Below are positions 21,180 to 32,731 of a DNA stretch of 64,000 nucleotides, in pieces. The notes under the pieces are model-generated. The model saw nothing but the letters and a program-made list of their open reading frames with translations. It ran no database searches and was not told the origin of the DNA. Made by a program: the position numbers and the translations under genes. This DNA is from Cryptomeria japonica (Eukaryota; Streptophyta; Pinopsida; Cupressales; Cupressaceae). The stretch lies in assembly GCF_030272615.1 (NCBI RefSeq), contig NC_081408.1:403547389-403611388 (forward strand), read 5' to 3'. Each line of letters begins with the position of its first letter. The first letter of the stretch is position 1.

Positions 21180-22616
21180 TCAAGAGAATAAGTGTTTGAG
21201 ATATTGAGCATGAGCTGGAAATTCCAACACTTCTCTATCAGTATCCTGCAAGTAATATGAACTTTCTCCACCTTTTGAAAAGATGATATAAGGTCCTAGC
21301 CAGAGTGCATCAAATTTTCCACGTTTTCCTTTGTCGTGGTCTTTGGCATTCCATTTTAGTACCCATTCTCCCTCCTCAAAAGTTCTGTCACAAGCCCTTT
21401 TATCATGTAAAGATTTAACCATCTGTTGCCTCTGAATATTTCTTTCTTGAGCCTCTTTTCTACATTCATCCAACTCAGCCAAAGCCATCAATCTATCCCC
21501 CATTAATATTACTTCTTCTGAAGATGCCTCTGTAACAACTTGATAAACTGGGAGCAAATTACTCAAAGGTAATCTTGGTTCTTTGCCATATACAAGCACA
21601 TAGGGAGCAAATCCTATGGATTTATTGGTTGTCACTCTATTAGCCCATACTATTGATATCAATTTCAAATCCCAAGCTCTTTTATTATCACCCAACATGC
21701 TTTTGATAATCTTCAACATGTTTTTATTGCTGGATTCTGCTTGCCCATTTCCTTGGGAATGGTAAGGTGATGAATAGGACAAAGTGATGCCATAGTTTTC
21801 ACAGAAATCAGAGAACTCATTGGATCTGAAACACATCCCATTATCTACCACAATTTTCTAAGGTACCCCAAATCTAGTAAGAATGTTTTCCAAAAGAAAC
21901 TTTATCACAACTTTGCTGGTAACCTGTCTTGTAGGAATGGCTTCAACCCACTTAGTAAAATAGTCAGTAGCCACCAAAATCCATTTATGCCCACCACTAG
22001 ATTTGTTTGCTATTTTGCCTATGAAGTCAATACCCCACATCTAGAATGGTTCCTATGTATGCATGGGTCTGAGAGGAATGGCTCCATTATACTTAAGTTT
22101 TCCTGAAATTTTTTTACATGCTTCACATTTTTTGATATAAGCATGACTATCTCTGAAAATTTGGGGCCAATAATAACCAGCATTTATAATTTTATGAGCA
22201 GTGATTTTAGCTAAGAAATGGTCTCCACATATGCCTTCATGTAAGTCTCTCAAAACAACAGATGCTTGACACTCATCTAGACACAATAAAAGAATGCCAT
22301 CTCTATTTTCCAATATAGATCTCCATTAAGTAACACATACTTAGATGTTTGAAGCTTTAAAGTCCTCTTCTAACTATCATTTAAACTATCTGTACATTTC
22401 ATGTATCTTAAGTAATATACAATATTTGTATACCAAGGACATCTCTCAAGGCTAATTTGTACATTTTCCAACTTTACCTGATTTACCTGTGCTGCATCAA
22501 AATTTGATTCTGCCATTAACTTTGCCAAACCTTGACCCCTTACCAAATTTATGATTTGTAGATCAATATTGAATTCTTGGATCCGATTTATTCATCTGCA
22601 TCTCCTCCCAGTAGTT
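21180..22616 (-). pseudogene. Gypsy R integrase, broken
   Basis: Integrase would join the element DNA to the host chromosome. An HHCC zinc finger is visible (DLHEGICGDHF..KKCEACKK, about 22245-22110). The catalytic triad is complete: Asp in MWGIDFIG (about 22028), Asp in VVDNGMCF (about 21843) and Glu in QGNGQAESSNK (about 21737). The C-terminal LWLGPYIIF (GPY/F) module is followed by a natural stop at 21180. Disabling stops are two TAGs at 22041-22052 flanking EPF and one TAG at about 21855 just before the second catalytic Asp. Confidence 0.85.
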
Positions 22617-22984
22617 TCTAACTATCTGAAGATGTCTTTAACAACAACATTTGGTACATAGGCAATGACAATGGCACCAACTAGGTAGGGTCTAAAAGAT
22701 TTCATAGCTTTCACAAGAGTACAAGCTTGCTTTTCATTTAAATCATAATTCAACATAGATGCTTGCAATGTTTTGCTGAAAAATGCCACTAGTTGTTCAC
22801 GACCTTCATCATTATTTTGTAACATGACAACAACAATAGTATGGAATGAAGCAAATGAAAACACTTGGAAGGGTTTAGAGAAATCAGGTGATTTTAATAC
22901 GGGGGCTTTTTTGATGGCTCTTTTGATATTTACAAAAGATTCAAGAGCCTCATTAGTCCATTTTATTTCAGCACCCTTTTTCAA
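22617..22984 (-). pseudogene. Gypsy R second RNase H, catalytic residues replaced
   Basis: By position and fold motifs (WTNEALESFVNIKRAI, KAPVLKSPDFSKPF, AFFSKTL, SFRPYLVG) this is the usual gypsy RNase H after RT. The expected acids are absent. The DAS-type start is FSFASFHTI, the EKE motif reads NEKQACTL, and the TDH motif reads AYVPNVVVKDI. Tat/Ogre-lineage plant elements with an additional archaeal-type RNase H are known to have a decayed gypsy RNase H, and this fits that pattern. A TAG separates it from the preceding RT. The loss of acids may therefore be ancestral and not decay of this copy. Confidence 0.75.
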
Positions 22985-23047
22985 TATTTTAGCAATAGGC
23001 TTTATGATTTCAGAGAAGTTTGAAACAAATCTTCTTACAAAGTTAAT

Positions 23048-24015
23048 CTAACCAAAAAAAGATTGAATTGCTTTAACTATTTTTGGGATTTGAATTTTAT
23101 CAATAGCAACAATCCTTTCTGGATCAATTCTTACACCATCTTTTAAAACAATATGGCCTAACAAATTTCCTTCAGTAACCCCAAAGTGACATTTTTTAGG
23201 ATTCAAAGATATGCCATATTCTAATGCTCTAATAAAAAAAAATTCTACATCGTTACAATGGTTTTCTGCATTTTTAGAATAAGCAGTCATATCATCTTGG
23301 TACACTACTAAAATAAGATCAATTAACCCTTCAAAGGATACATCCATGGGCCTCTGGAATTTAGCTCCTTCATTTCTTAACCTGAAAGGCATTCTTGCAT
23401 ATACATAAGTCCCCCATGGTGTAGTAAAGGATGTCTTGTATTTATCTGACTCCTAGACCTTAACTTGGTTATAGCCCGAAAACCCATCCATCATAGACAT
23501 CAATTCATTTCTTGTAACCTTCTGCAGCAGAGCTTCCATGTTAGGCAACACATAGTTATCCTTCAAAGATGCAACATTTATATTTCTAAAATCTACACAT
23601 AACCTAATACCACCAGTTTTCTTTTGTACTGGTACAAAGTTTGACACCCATGTTGAGTGTCATATAGGCTCAATAATCCCTGCATTTATCATTTTCATCA
23701 ACTCCTCCTTCATCTTAGGAGCCAAGGTAGGGTTTATAAGCCTTTGTTTTTGCCTAAAGGTTTAGCATCTGGTTTTAATGGTACCTCATGCTGAAAAAGG
23801 TCCTCTCTGTATGTTTTAAGGTCATCATATGACCAGGCAAATACATGCCTATACTTCCTCAATAAATTTATCAATGCTATTCTAATCTTTGGTGTGAGAT
23901 TTTTTCCAATATACACTTCTCTTGGATTGCTCTCACTTCCCAAGTTTAATTTTTCAACACCTTCACACCCTCCTGAACTAGGTCTAAAACTAGTCATGTC
24001 TTTATCATCAAACAT
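23048..24015 (-). pseudogene. Gypsy R reverse transcriptase, broken
   Basis: The RT palm is recognisable. Segments are WVSNFVPVQKKTGGIRLCVDF, RNINVASLKDNYVLPNMEALL, MMDGFSGYNQVKV, MPFRLRNEGAKFQRPMD, the catalytic VVYQDDMTAYSK (about 23290), SLNPKKCHFGVTEGNLLGHIV and GVRIDPERIVAI. Both aspartates of the YxDD box are kept. Stops: TGA near 23655 (EPI*HSTW), TAG at 23450-23452 after QVKV, and TAG before INFVRRF at 23048. Pol upstream (24015-23734) continues as the RT N-terminal extension (VYIGKNLTPKIRIALINLL). Confidence 0.87.
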
Positions 24016-24131
24016 TCTTCTAGCTCTACCAATCCCTTCGGGATTTTATTTTTCTTCAACTGCAACACCTGCTGCCCAAGTAATGTTTCTATGGCATCCT
24101 TATCTTCTACAATTCCATTCCAATCAATCTT

Positions 24132-25016
24132 CTAGTCTGCATACTGATCTTCACAAAAGATAAATCTTAGCAGATCCCTACCATCATCAAACACTTGCCA
24201 ACTCTTAAGATTATCAGGAACATATGGTCTTGTTTTAATTTCAACTTGTTTAATATCATCAAAAGGGATATCATTATGTTTAACTGCCTGGTTAGCCATA
24301 AAATCCGCCAAAATATTATTGGACGTTTCAATCCAATTAATGGAAAAAGCATCAAAAAGTTCAATATAATCCCAAACCTCATTCCTATAACTTTTTAATT
24401 TTGTATTTTTTGCAGCAAATTTGCCTCTAACTTGTGAAACAAATAATTTTGAATCACCATAAACTGTTAGTAACTTAATGCCATGCTTGTTTGCTAATTT
24501 AAGTCCTAATAAGAGAGCTTCATATTCGGCAATATTATTAGTACATTCAAAAGCCAATGAGAAAGAGTATTTAAAAGATTTTCCATTAGGTGAAAGAAAC
24601 ACAACTCCTACTCCATTTCCATCCTTACTGCAGGCACCATCAAAATACAATTTCCAAATTAAACTTTCATTGTGTTTAACAGCCCCTGCAATTTTTTCAA
24701 CTTCTAAAGGTTTAGAAATACTTACCTGAAAGTTGTCCATGTCAAAATGGCAAAAGCAAGTTACTTGATCCAGATCAACTTCTTCTATGAGGTAGGGAGA
24801 TCTTGGTTCTCTGTTGATTCTTATCTTTTCTCCTTTGACTAGGATGGTAGCATATGATAGATCTAATTGCACATATCCACCTACCAAGTTCAACCATTGT
24901 CTGGATAGCAACATTCCATAGTTTGCAGGCACTTGTACAACTGTTACATTTGTTTTATAGGTAGTGTCTGGACAAGCTGGAAACCTGAGCTCAATATCCT
25001 TCATGGTCCCGACCAC
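24132..25016 (-). pseudogene. Gypsy R protease C-terminus plus archaeal-type RNase H, open frame of about 294 codons
   Basis: Residues 1-85 finish the aspartic protease (VQVPANYGMLLSRQWLN..GGYVQLDLSYATILV). Residues 122-245 are a separate RNase H: KLYFDGACSKDG (Asp126), NNIAEYEALLLG (Glu164), VYGDSKLFVSQV (Asp188) and NNILADFMANQA (Asp238), so all four catalytic acids of the RNase H fold are present. The extended lysine-rich middle (GKFAAKNTKLKSYRNEVWDYI) resembles archaeal/plant-type RNase HI, not the usual gypsy RNase H. It lies between protease and RT, whereas the extra RNase H usually described in Tat/Ogre elements follows the first RNase H. The frame is open in this copy, but a stop splits it from the protease N-terminus. 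Confidence 0.82.
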
Positions 25017-25740
25017 TAGGACTTACCTATTATCCATTGCATAACATTTTCCATAAGGGGTATCTACCTTCATTCCCATCTCTTTCATGACATCCTCTGG
25101 CATAATATTTACTGCTTCTCCTTAGTCTATTATGCAGTTATTTACCATCTTATTGTTTATAAGCAGTGCTAAATAAAAAGGATCCACTTGTGCGAAGTTT
25201 TTAGTAATGGACATGCCTAAATATACCACAGGAGGATCTTCTTTTAATTTTGGATTTTCTTTATTGGCATCATCCACATTTGATGTGATTTTCAAAGTCT
25301 CATTCTTGTAATCTGGAAATCTCATCACTTCAAGCAAAGGCATAGAAATTTTTACCTGAGAGAATGCTTGAGACATAAAAGTTCCACAATTTGAAAGAGG
25401 CTTACTAATTTGTTTTTTCTCCATAGGCTTGACCAACTTCGGAGCATCAATCTTCTTTTTTGGTTCACTTGGAACCACTTTTCCTTTCTTGTCATTTGCC
25501 TCCTTGTTCACACTTTGTTTTGAGAATTTTGCGAATATTCCTGCAAGCCTCCCCTGTTCAGGATTCATTGTTTTGTTTCTCAGCTGGTAATTACTCTTGG
25601 CTTGGGCAACAACAACCACTGTGAATGCTCTCTTCTCCTCCTTAGTCAAGTTTCTCAAAGAAGGCACTACTTCATCTTGAAACAATTTTCTCAAGGTAGG
25701 GGTACCTTCATCATCATCTAGAAAAAACCTGTTGTATGCT
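25017..25740 (-). pseudogene. Gypsy R protease N-terminal part, stop in active site
   Basis: The frame 25694-25122 encodes TPTLRKLFQ-type lead, a lysine-rich linker, VKISMPLLEVMRFPDYKNE, and PPVVYLGMSITKNFAQVDPFY, and ends at CIID. The next codon is TAA where the left copy has Ser of the DSG catalytic triad. The codons after it (GEAVNIMPE..VMKEMGMKV) continue the protease to a TAA near 25021. Identical organisation in the left copy supports the family assignment. Confidence 0.8.
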
Positions 25741-27281
25741 ATACTATTGATGGTTTCTCATCCTTTGCATATCTGAATGTTGCTCTTCCTTAGATGAATC
25801 CTCATCTCTACCCCACATAGGATCTGATGACAAAACATTAATTGCAGGCTCACATTCCTCTTCTTGATGGCAATCCTCTGTCAGACCTTGTGCAATCATG
25901 CATTGATTTTCATCATGGGGAAGATTGCAGACCTGGCACCATGGAAAATATCCAACAAATTTATTTGCTCTCTTCAGTGGATCTGGAGTTTCTTTAATCA
26001 AATTTGGTTTTATTGGCTTTCCATATTTCCAGTTGGTGTTATAAGGCATATCGTGGAGTCTGGGCCTATTGAAATTCATTTGCTTATTGTTTCTATACGG
26101 TGGATTTTCATTAGGATTTTGTTTACCTTTTATGTCCTTAAGTATGTCCATGATCTAAGTAAGGTCATATTTCTTCAGAATCCTAGTATTGTATAACTTT
26201 GGATCATCTCTTTTAGCAATTTTCCCAACAACCTTCCTATTATTCTCAATAGTAGCAGCAATCTTGAATGCTTTTTGTAGAGTATCAAGTCTATGAGACA
26301 AAATCTCATAATGGGTTTTGCTTCCAAAATCACTCAAATAAAAGTTAATCAGAAAAGAATCAACATGCCTGACATCTCTAGGTATTCTATTTAATACTTT
26401 ATTAAATCTTTTATTAAACTTAGCAACTGATTCATTCTGATTTTTCTTTATACTTCTTAATTCATGGGATGCAAATGAAGGATCATTGTGATCTCCAAAT
26501 TCTTCCAAGAACAATGTTGCAAACTCATCCCAACTGCCGATACATCCATCAGGAATATTCCTATGCCATTCCCCTGCATCTTCTGTCAAATATTTAACAA
26601 ACAACTTCATGAATATATCCTCATGAGGAAACTCAAATTCTTCAATGATATTTTTTACATTAACTACATGTTGTTCTGCTGAATCAGTTCCATTCCCCGA
26701 GAATTTGGGGATTGCTGATCTTAAATCACTAGTGATCTGATTTGGATAACCAACAATGCCGATGAAATCGAACTGTCTATATCTTTCAATGATCATAGGC
26801 CTTTTGCTGACATGATGGTTGCCTTGATTATTCATAATTCCTCCATTGAATCCACCATTGTTGCCATAATTACCATTGCTCCCACTATTTCCACCACCAT
26901 TATTATTGCCATTATTTCCATTATTACCTCCATTTCCATTATTGTTGTTCCTATCTCCACCATTGGCATTTCCATAGTTTCCATTGTTACCTCTATTATA
27001 TCCATTATTTTGGTTGTTGCCATACCCATTACCTCATGTATGGTTATCCCTATTTGTGTTATTCCAGTTGCCATCATTTCCCCCATTTCCATTCCTTCTT
27101 CCATCCTCATGCCTTTCTTCACTTTGATCTCTATGTACATCCCTCCATCTTATAGTTCCATTTAATAACAGGTTATCATAAGTTGCAAAAGGTTGTTCTA
27201 TTCTTCTCATATGAGGGGGACTATATTTAGGAATTGCTGGCCTATTTCCTTCACCTTTACTTTTGTCTTCAATTTCTTCTG
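25741..27281 (-). pseudogene. Gypsy R gag, N-terminus deleted
   Basis: The frame enters within KYSPPHMRR-type sequence and passes the Asn/Gly-rich tract (27080-26830). It then covers the capsid domain (AEQHVVNVKNIIEEF, GEWHRNIPDG, SWDEFATLFLEEFG) and the CCHC-like knuckle (WCQVCNLPHDENQC, about 25930). A TAG near 26155 replaces the Gln found in the left copy. The final TAG (25741-25743) is shared with the left copy. Everything upstream of about residue 105 of the left gag is missing because the gag runs directly into LTR sequence at 27282. Confidence 0.8.
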
Positions 27282-30115
27282 GCCTTGGCCAACGAACAGA
27301 GATGGTCGAAGACCAAATCCCTCTGCACTTTAGGCTCCACTGAACCTAGGTGGGTGTGCCTCTTCCTCTCAATCACAAAAGAGGTTATTTATAGTGGATT
27401 TAAACCTTTTAGAAAGTTTACACAACTGGAAAATTATTGTTCTGCAACTATGCTTTATTGTGTACTTTAACTGAATGCTTTGAAAATAAATGATTGTGAA
27501 TGTATATTGAAAATGAGATTACTTTCAGGATTTATATAAAATATGCATAGATCAGTTCATATAGGATTTGGGAAGAACGTTTCTCTATCAAGGACCTGGA
27601 ATGCATATAGATCAAAACCTTAAAAGATGAATAACATACCAGTGCCTCTATCCGGGAATATATATGACACTTTATGGACAAAATATCTTATCAACTCAAG
27701 AGACGATTTCTCATCAACTATGAAGGTTCAGTATGCGTTACACAAAGAATAAGAACTCAATCTTTCACTTAATGAAATGACATGTGATTCACATCATATC
27801 AAGTCTAGAAATAGATTTATCAAGAGGACAAAGATAATTCATCAACACAAAAGTGTACACAATATTTGGAAAAAAGAGACAGTGAACCTTGTATATTAAT
27901 CTTCAGGAAATAATTTCATACATAAGCTGCACTTGTAAATACTTCATTACAAATTGCTTGCACAAAATGATACTTCTTCTTCCTACAAACTTCTTCGATA
28001 CAAAATTATATTCAATCCCTACAGCAGTATGTTGTTCTCATGATTCCTCCCCTTTTTACATAAAAATGACTCCCTATAAGTATTTGAATAAAAAAGGCAT
28101 ATATGAAAGGACACACCCTTTCATACACAGACAATTTCCCTCCAAAGGACACACCCTTTGGTTTAACAAAAAATTACAAATGAGAACCTTTAAAAATACT
28201 AAATGATGCTTTAATAATGTATCTTCTATTCTCCATCTCGATAAAAATCTTCGACAAATATTCATCATCCTCTCATTATTTCCTGCACACAAGATAAGCC
28301 AATCAAATTCCTTAATTTTGAAAATTAGGTATGCTCCACCTTAGATTTTGAAAAGTCAATTATCTTTGTATAAATACTGATTTGAAATAGTCCAGTAAAA
28401 CCAAAGTATTTATATTTTAAGAAAATAATTCTACGAATATAACACCCATTTATATAAAAAATAATACTTTACCCTAAGATGTATATTCAAGGCATTCATT
28501 TAAATATAAATAAATTTGATCTTAATGCACTTTTAAATAATGTAAAGATGAGAATATACTTCCCTTTTATTATTTTCAGGAATTTTCCCCTTTGTTGCGC
28601 ATCCATTCGTTCCAGATACCCTCTTTTGGTTCATTGGCGGATTACCCTTTATCTTTCGGCCAAACTTCCTCATCGGCAAATTGTTCATAGATCTCATCAA
28701 TTCTACAATTTCATTGATACCTTTGTTTTCGATGGGACCGCGTCTAATTTCTTCGATGAACCTCATGTCAATGAAACTGTTACTTTTAGTGAGTCCCTTT
28801 TGAGATCTACCGCAACCCAAGTTTGTTCAATGATCTCAGTACCGCCAGACTGTTTCACTTCAACCGTTTCATTCTACCGCCTACTGCTGGCAGTTAGTTG
28901 CCAAGTCACAATGGGTAACTAATAAGCAGTTTCCCATTGCAGTATAGTGACAGACGTTGGATCTCTTTCAACCTGCTCACCCCTTAACCCTCGTCTAGCT
29001 TCCTTAATCTACTCATCCTTTGCCTGATTTGCCTCCCTCTGTGCTCTGCCACATGTCTGTTTTTGATTGGCTTTGGGATCTTTATCATGCCACCTCAGCA
29101 CAACCTAGACTCACCTCCAGAATTTGGTCTTTTGAGTTTCTTCCTTAGTGGGCCCAACCACTCAATCACCATGTTGCAGCGAATATACATCGAGCACCTT
29201 CCGATCGTGATATAGTGACCAACATTGAATCAATTCGTCTGACTGTCCGATCATCCTCATCTGCTCGGCCTTTAACCCTGCTTGAGAGGCTCTCTCTTTT
29301 CTTTGTATGTCTATGTCGCGTGTCGCTTTTTGTTTCTCCTACGGATCCACCTTGACTGCCACTAGACCCGATCTGTCTTGCCATTTCATTCACCACTGGA
29401 CTTGGGTTCTTCTTCTGCGCTCCACCATGTGGCACATCTTGACTCGCTTGCGGATCTACCTAGATAACACCTCATTTGCCACCTTCGTAGTCACTATGTC
29501 ACGAGGGATATAGGTCATACAACTTAATCTTGTAGTATAGCGACGACCGTTGATCCACTTCGAACTTGCATGCTCGTTAACCTCCCCTTTTCTGCACGTG
29601 CTTAGTCGCCAAGTCGCGGGTTTAAACCAATGTGCATCTCTACCTTGCAACATAGCGACGACCATCAGATCCTCTGCGATCACCATCCGATCAATCAAAC
29701 TTTCTCGATCTTTAACCTCCATCATCTCTAGTGTGTTGTAAAATTTTGGTTTCCTCGGGATACGCACATGCATGGGGTCCACTGGCTTCAACCTTCTTCA
29801 TGCCAAAATCCTTTTATCTTTTGATAGTTATCATATGGGCCGCTTTGGATTTAAACGTAAAAAAAGCTTATCCCACAAATAATGTGGGATAAAGGCTTTC
29901 CCTTTGCTAGCGCAATAAACTAGAAAGGTTCCAAAGCCTTTTCCACTATTTTATATGTATAGGTTTTAGGGTCTTGACGATGCCATTTAATCTTTGGACA
30001 GCTCCATTTTCTTCAGTATGCTCCTGCATATAAAACACCCGTAGTAAATGCTCGAATGATAAGAAAAGGGGCATCTATTATAGCACAACATATTTTGTAA
30101 AACTATGTGCTAACA
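27282..30115 (-). repeat. Gypsy R 5' LTR, inner end deleted
   Basis: It matches 3499-6335 of the left LTR end to end. The outer terminus TGTTAGCACAT is at 30115 and the next bases are unrelated. The inner 66 bp of the LTR, the PBS and the gag start are missing; the junction with gag sits on GCCT. Confidence 0.82.
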
Positions 30116-30771
30116 GGATCATTGGATGGGATGGAAGGGATATCATGATATTTCTTATGAGGTGGATTATGAATGGAATTTGGAAATATGATTTTCTCTT
30201 GGGATGGAAGGGTATGATCTTGGATAGAATAAAAAGGGATGAGGGGATTATCATATCTCTTGAGAGGATCTTGGTAAAAATTGTATGGGATGGAAGCATT
30301 TTGGTATCTTAATAGGAATTTATGCTAGGACTTGTTTCTTCTGACTTTGGATTATCCTCTCGACATGGGGTATGAGTTTCAATATGAATGGAGGATTCTT
30401 GGAAGGAGTTGACACTTTGACATGATAAGAATAGATTTGAATGAGATTATTTAGAGTAGGTTTTATGGGGAATTGAGAATATGGTGGCATTGGATCTAGG
30501 ATTTCTAAATTGTATAAGTGATATGTATAAAAAAATGGATTAGCTTAGATTTCTATTGTGGATAGACCATGTGAGTAAACTAGAAAGATGTCATCGTTGG
30601 ATGTATTATTTGATGGAGATGTTGTTTATAAAAATTTAGAGGATGAATTAAGGGTGGAAGATATGGAGGCCACTTGAGAGTCAATTTATTCATGGGAGCA
30701 TGAGCCATTGCTAGACATACGTATATGATTTTGATCTTTCTTATATTACATGTCTTGATCAATGTGTGTTT
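30116..30771. other. Unassigned spacer
   Basis: Purine-rich sequence with GGGATGGAAGG-like words recurring near 30130, 30200 and 30290. No coding sequence, RNA gene or element terminus could be supported. Confidence 0.5.
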
Positions 30772-31578
30772 TGTGGTGGAGCCATAAACCGGTGAGTCTT
30801 CAAAGAGAACAGAGTGGATCATGCGGCAAGAGTAACACAATGGAAGCAAAAATAAAAAATTGAAAGATCATGGAATTAGATCATATTATTGTCTTAGAAC
30901 CTCCAATAACCAACTGGTTATCATCACACAGTCATCATAGAACATCAGGTAATCAATCGGTTACATGCAGACTAACACACCAGATTTCAATCCATATAGA
31001 ACTCCCAGAGTCATCTGGATCTCTAATCATGAATCTAGAATCTCATACTCATTGATTGCCTACAAATTACCACATAAAACCATATATATACCCTCCATAA
31101 CATATCTGGGTTGGCCACAAAAGATTACATTTACCAAGACAGTAAAATGAAACGTGTAAATAGGTCGGCCCCAAGACTGAAAGGAAATTCTCTAGAAAAG
31201 AACCACCAAGAAGTGTGGATCAATAGGAAGGTCAACCAAGAACTTAGGAACATCTAGAAAGACCCAAAATAGATCCACACACCAAGAAACTATTCTGAAA
31301 AATAATAAATCTCCAACCAGTAAGCCCAAAAATACTCCAGAACCCAGAAACAGTCAAACTGGAAGCAATATATTGCCGGAAAAGAATCCAAATGAGCTAA
31401 GAATCTGAAATTAAGCACAAGAAACTGGAAATATGATCTGCAACAAAAATAAAGCAACTACCAAAACATACTGCCAGGAACACACAAAATTGGACACTGA
31501 ACTAAACAAGATCTAAACAAAAAGAAATATTTTTGGTTGATGCAAGATTGCTCAAAGGTCGGGGATGCTCCTACATCA
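30772..31578. repeat. Possible solo LTR, about 0.8 kb
   Basis: The ends form an imperfect inverted pair, TGTGGTGGAGC on the left and GCTCCTACATCA on the right, so the block runs TG..CA. The flanks are TGTTT and TTTTT, a 4-of-5 match. Strand composition is skewed (A/C-rich on plus), as in the other LTRs here. No second copy is in the window, so this rests on the termini only. Confidence 0.3.
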
Positions 31579-32731
31579 TTTTTTTTTTATACTCTAAGAG
31601 CCTTTGTGAAAAGGTTTAGTACATGAGTATTCTTTGGAGGAACATGTGAGTGGTTTTGAGGCTTTGACATGGTTGGGTTTCAATTTCGGATTTGGTTGAA
31701 AGGGATATGTTTTTATTTTGGGATTTGTTTGAATGGGGTTTGATTTAAGATTTGGTTGAAGTTGGTGTTTTTTGTGACATGTAAAGTTTAATATTGAGTT
31801 GTTGGTAGAAATTATTTGTAATTACAAGTTTTGTGATTGGCATTGGGGTTATGGAAATGTGGAGATGGAATAGTTTTGGACCATGTATAAGTTGGATTGA
31901 TATGAAGGAAAGGTTGTTTGTGATGGTAGGGTCTCATAAGAGAATGAAAGTTGGCATAATTTTGATTCTCTTTCAATTGGGGGGATATTTTCTCTAAATT
32001 CTCTCATCATTCTCTCTAACTAGTCCAAATTTGGGTTAGGACTAGTCATGTTTTGGATGTGAATTCGATACTTGGTTTAACTAATTGTTTTGATTTTTGG
32101 GTGTTGATTTTTTTTGTGCTTTTTTATGTTTTGTAAAGTTTAGGAATGATCCTATGATAATGCAACTAGGCTATGTTACTTGAGGATGTGACTAAAGGAT
32201 GATTACATCAATATACTGTGTTTTTGGAGATTCCTAACTTTTGGATGAAATGCAACTAAGAAAACAATGATCTAACTTGATGTTTTTTGTGAGATTTTTT
32301 ATTTTGGAAAGACTTGGCTAGAAACCTATGAATAGCAACCTAAGTTGTTGAAAAGATGACCTAGACAAAAAAGATGATGATGGATGGTTTTGATATAATC
32401 TCACATTTTGCTAGACTTATGAGCTATAGTTTGACTTGTTTGATGTTGATAAAAGATGACTAACAAGGTCTAAATACCCTAACAATGACTAAATTTTGAT
32501 GTAAGACATTCTTCCTTGGCTTCCAAAAAATTTTGATCACTAATATGCAAACTAAAGGGTGCAAAAGTTGAGAATGTAAACTAAAATATGGTCTCTATGG
32601 TATGACAAATAACTACCTATGTTAAGGACTTGAAAATTTGATCTGAATGCATATTTTAAGACTAAGTGTATAGACTAATTATGACTAAGACATATTTGAA
32701 AGAGACTAACCTAAATTATGAATGTGAATTT
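31579..32731. other. Unassigned AT-rich spacer
   Basis: Low-complexity T/G-rich sequence, with GGGATTTG- and GGTTGAA-like words around 31660-31770, and many stops in all frames. Nothing could be assigned. Confidence 0.5.

Larger units (their letters stand above)
20914..30115 (-). mobile_element. Ty3/gypsy element, right copy (R), with two RNase H domains
   Basis: Minus-strand order is 5' LTR (30115-27282), gag, protease, archaeal-type RNase H, RT, degenerate gypsy RNase H, integrase, 3' UTR and the first 116 bp of a 3' LTR, which is cut by copia A. The PBS and gag N-terminus are gone: about 650 bp corresponding to 2850-3498 of the left copy are deleted at a GCCT microhomology. In-frame stops occur in every domain. 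No chromodomain is seen after the GPY/F segment of integrase. The outer flank at 30116 is GGATC; its partner duplication is not available. Confidence 0.87.

Noticed and set aside
30116-32731. Possible coding region between the gypsy and C clusters
   Set aside because: Frames are short and unsupported on both strands, and composition is low-complexity.
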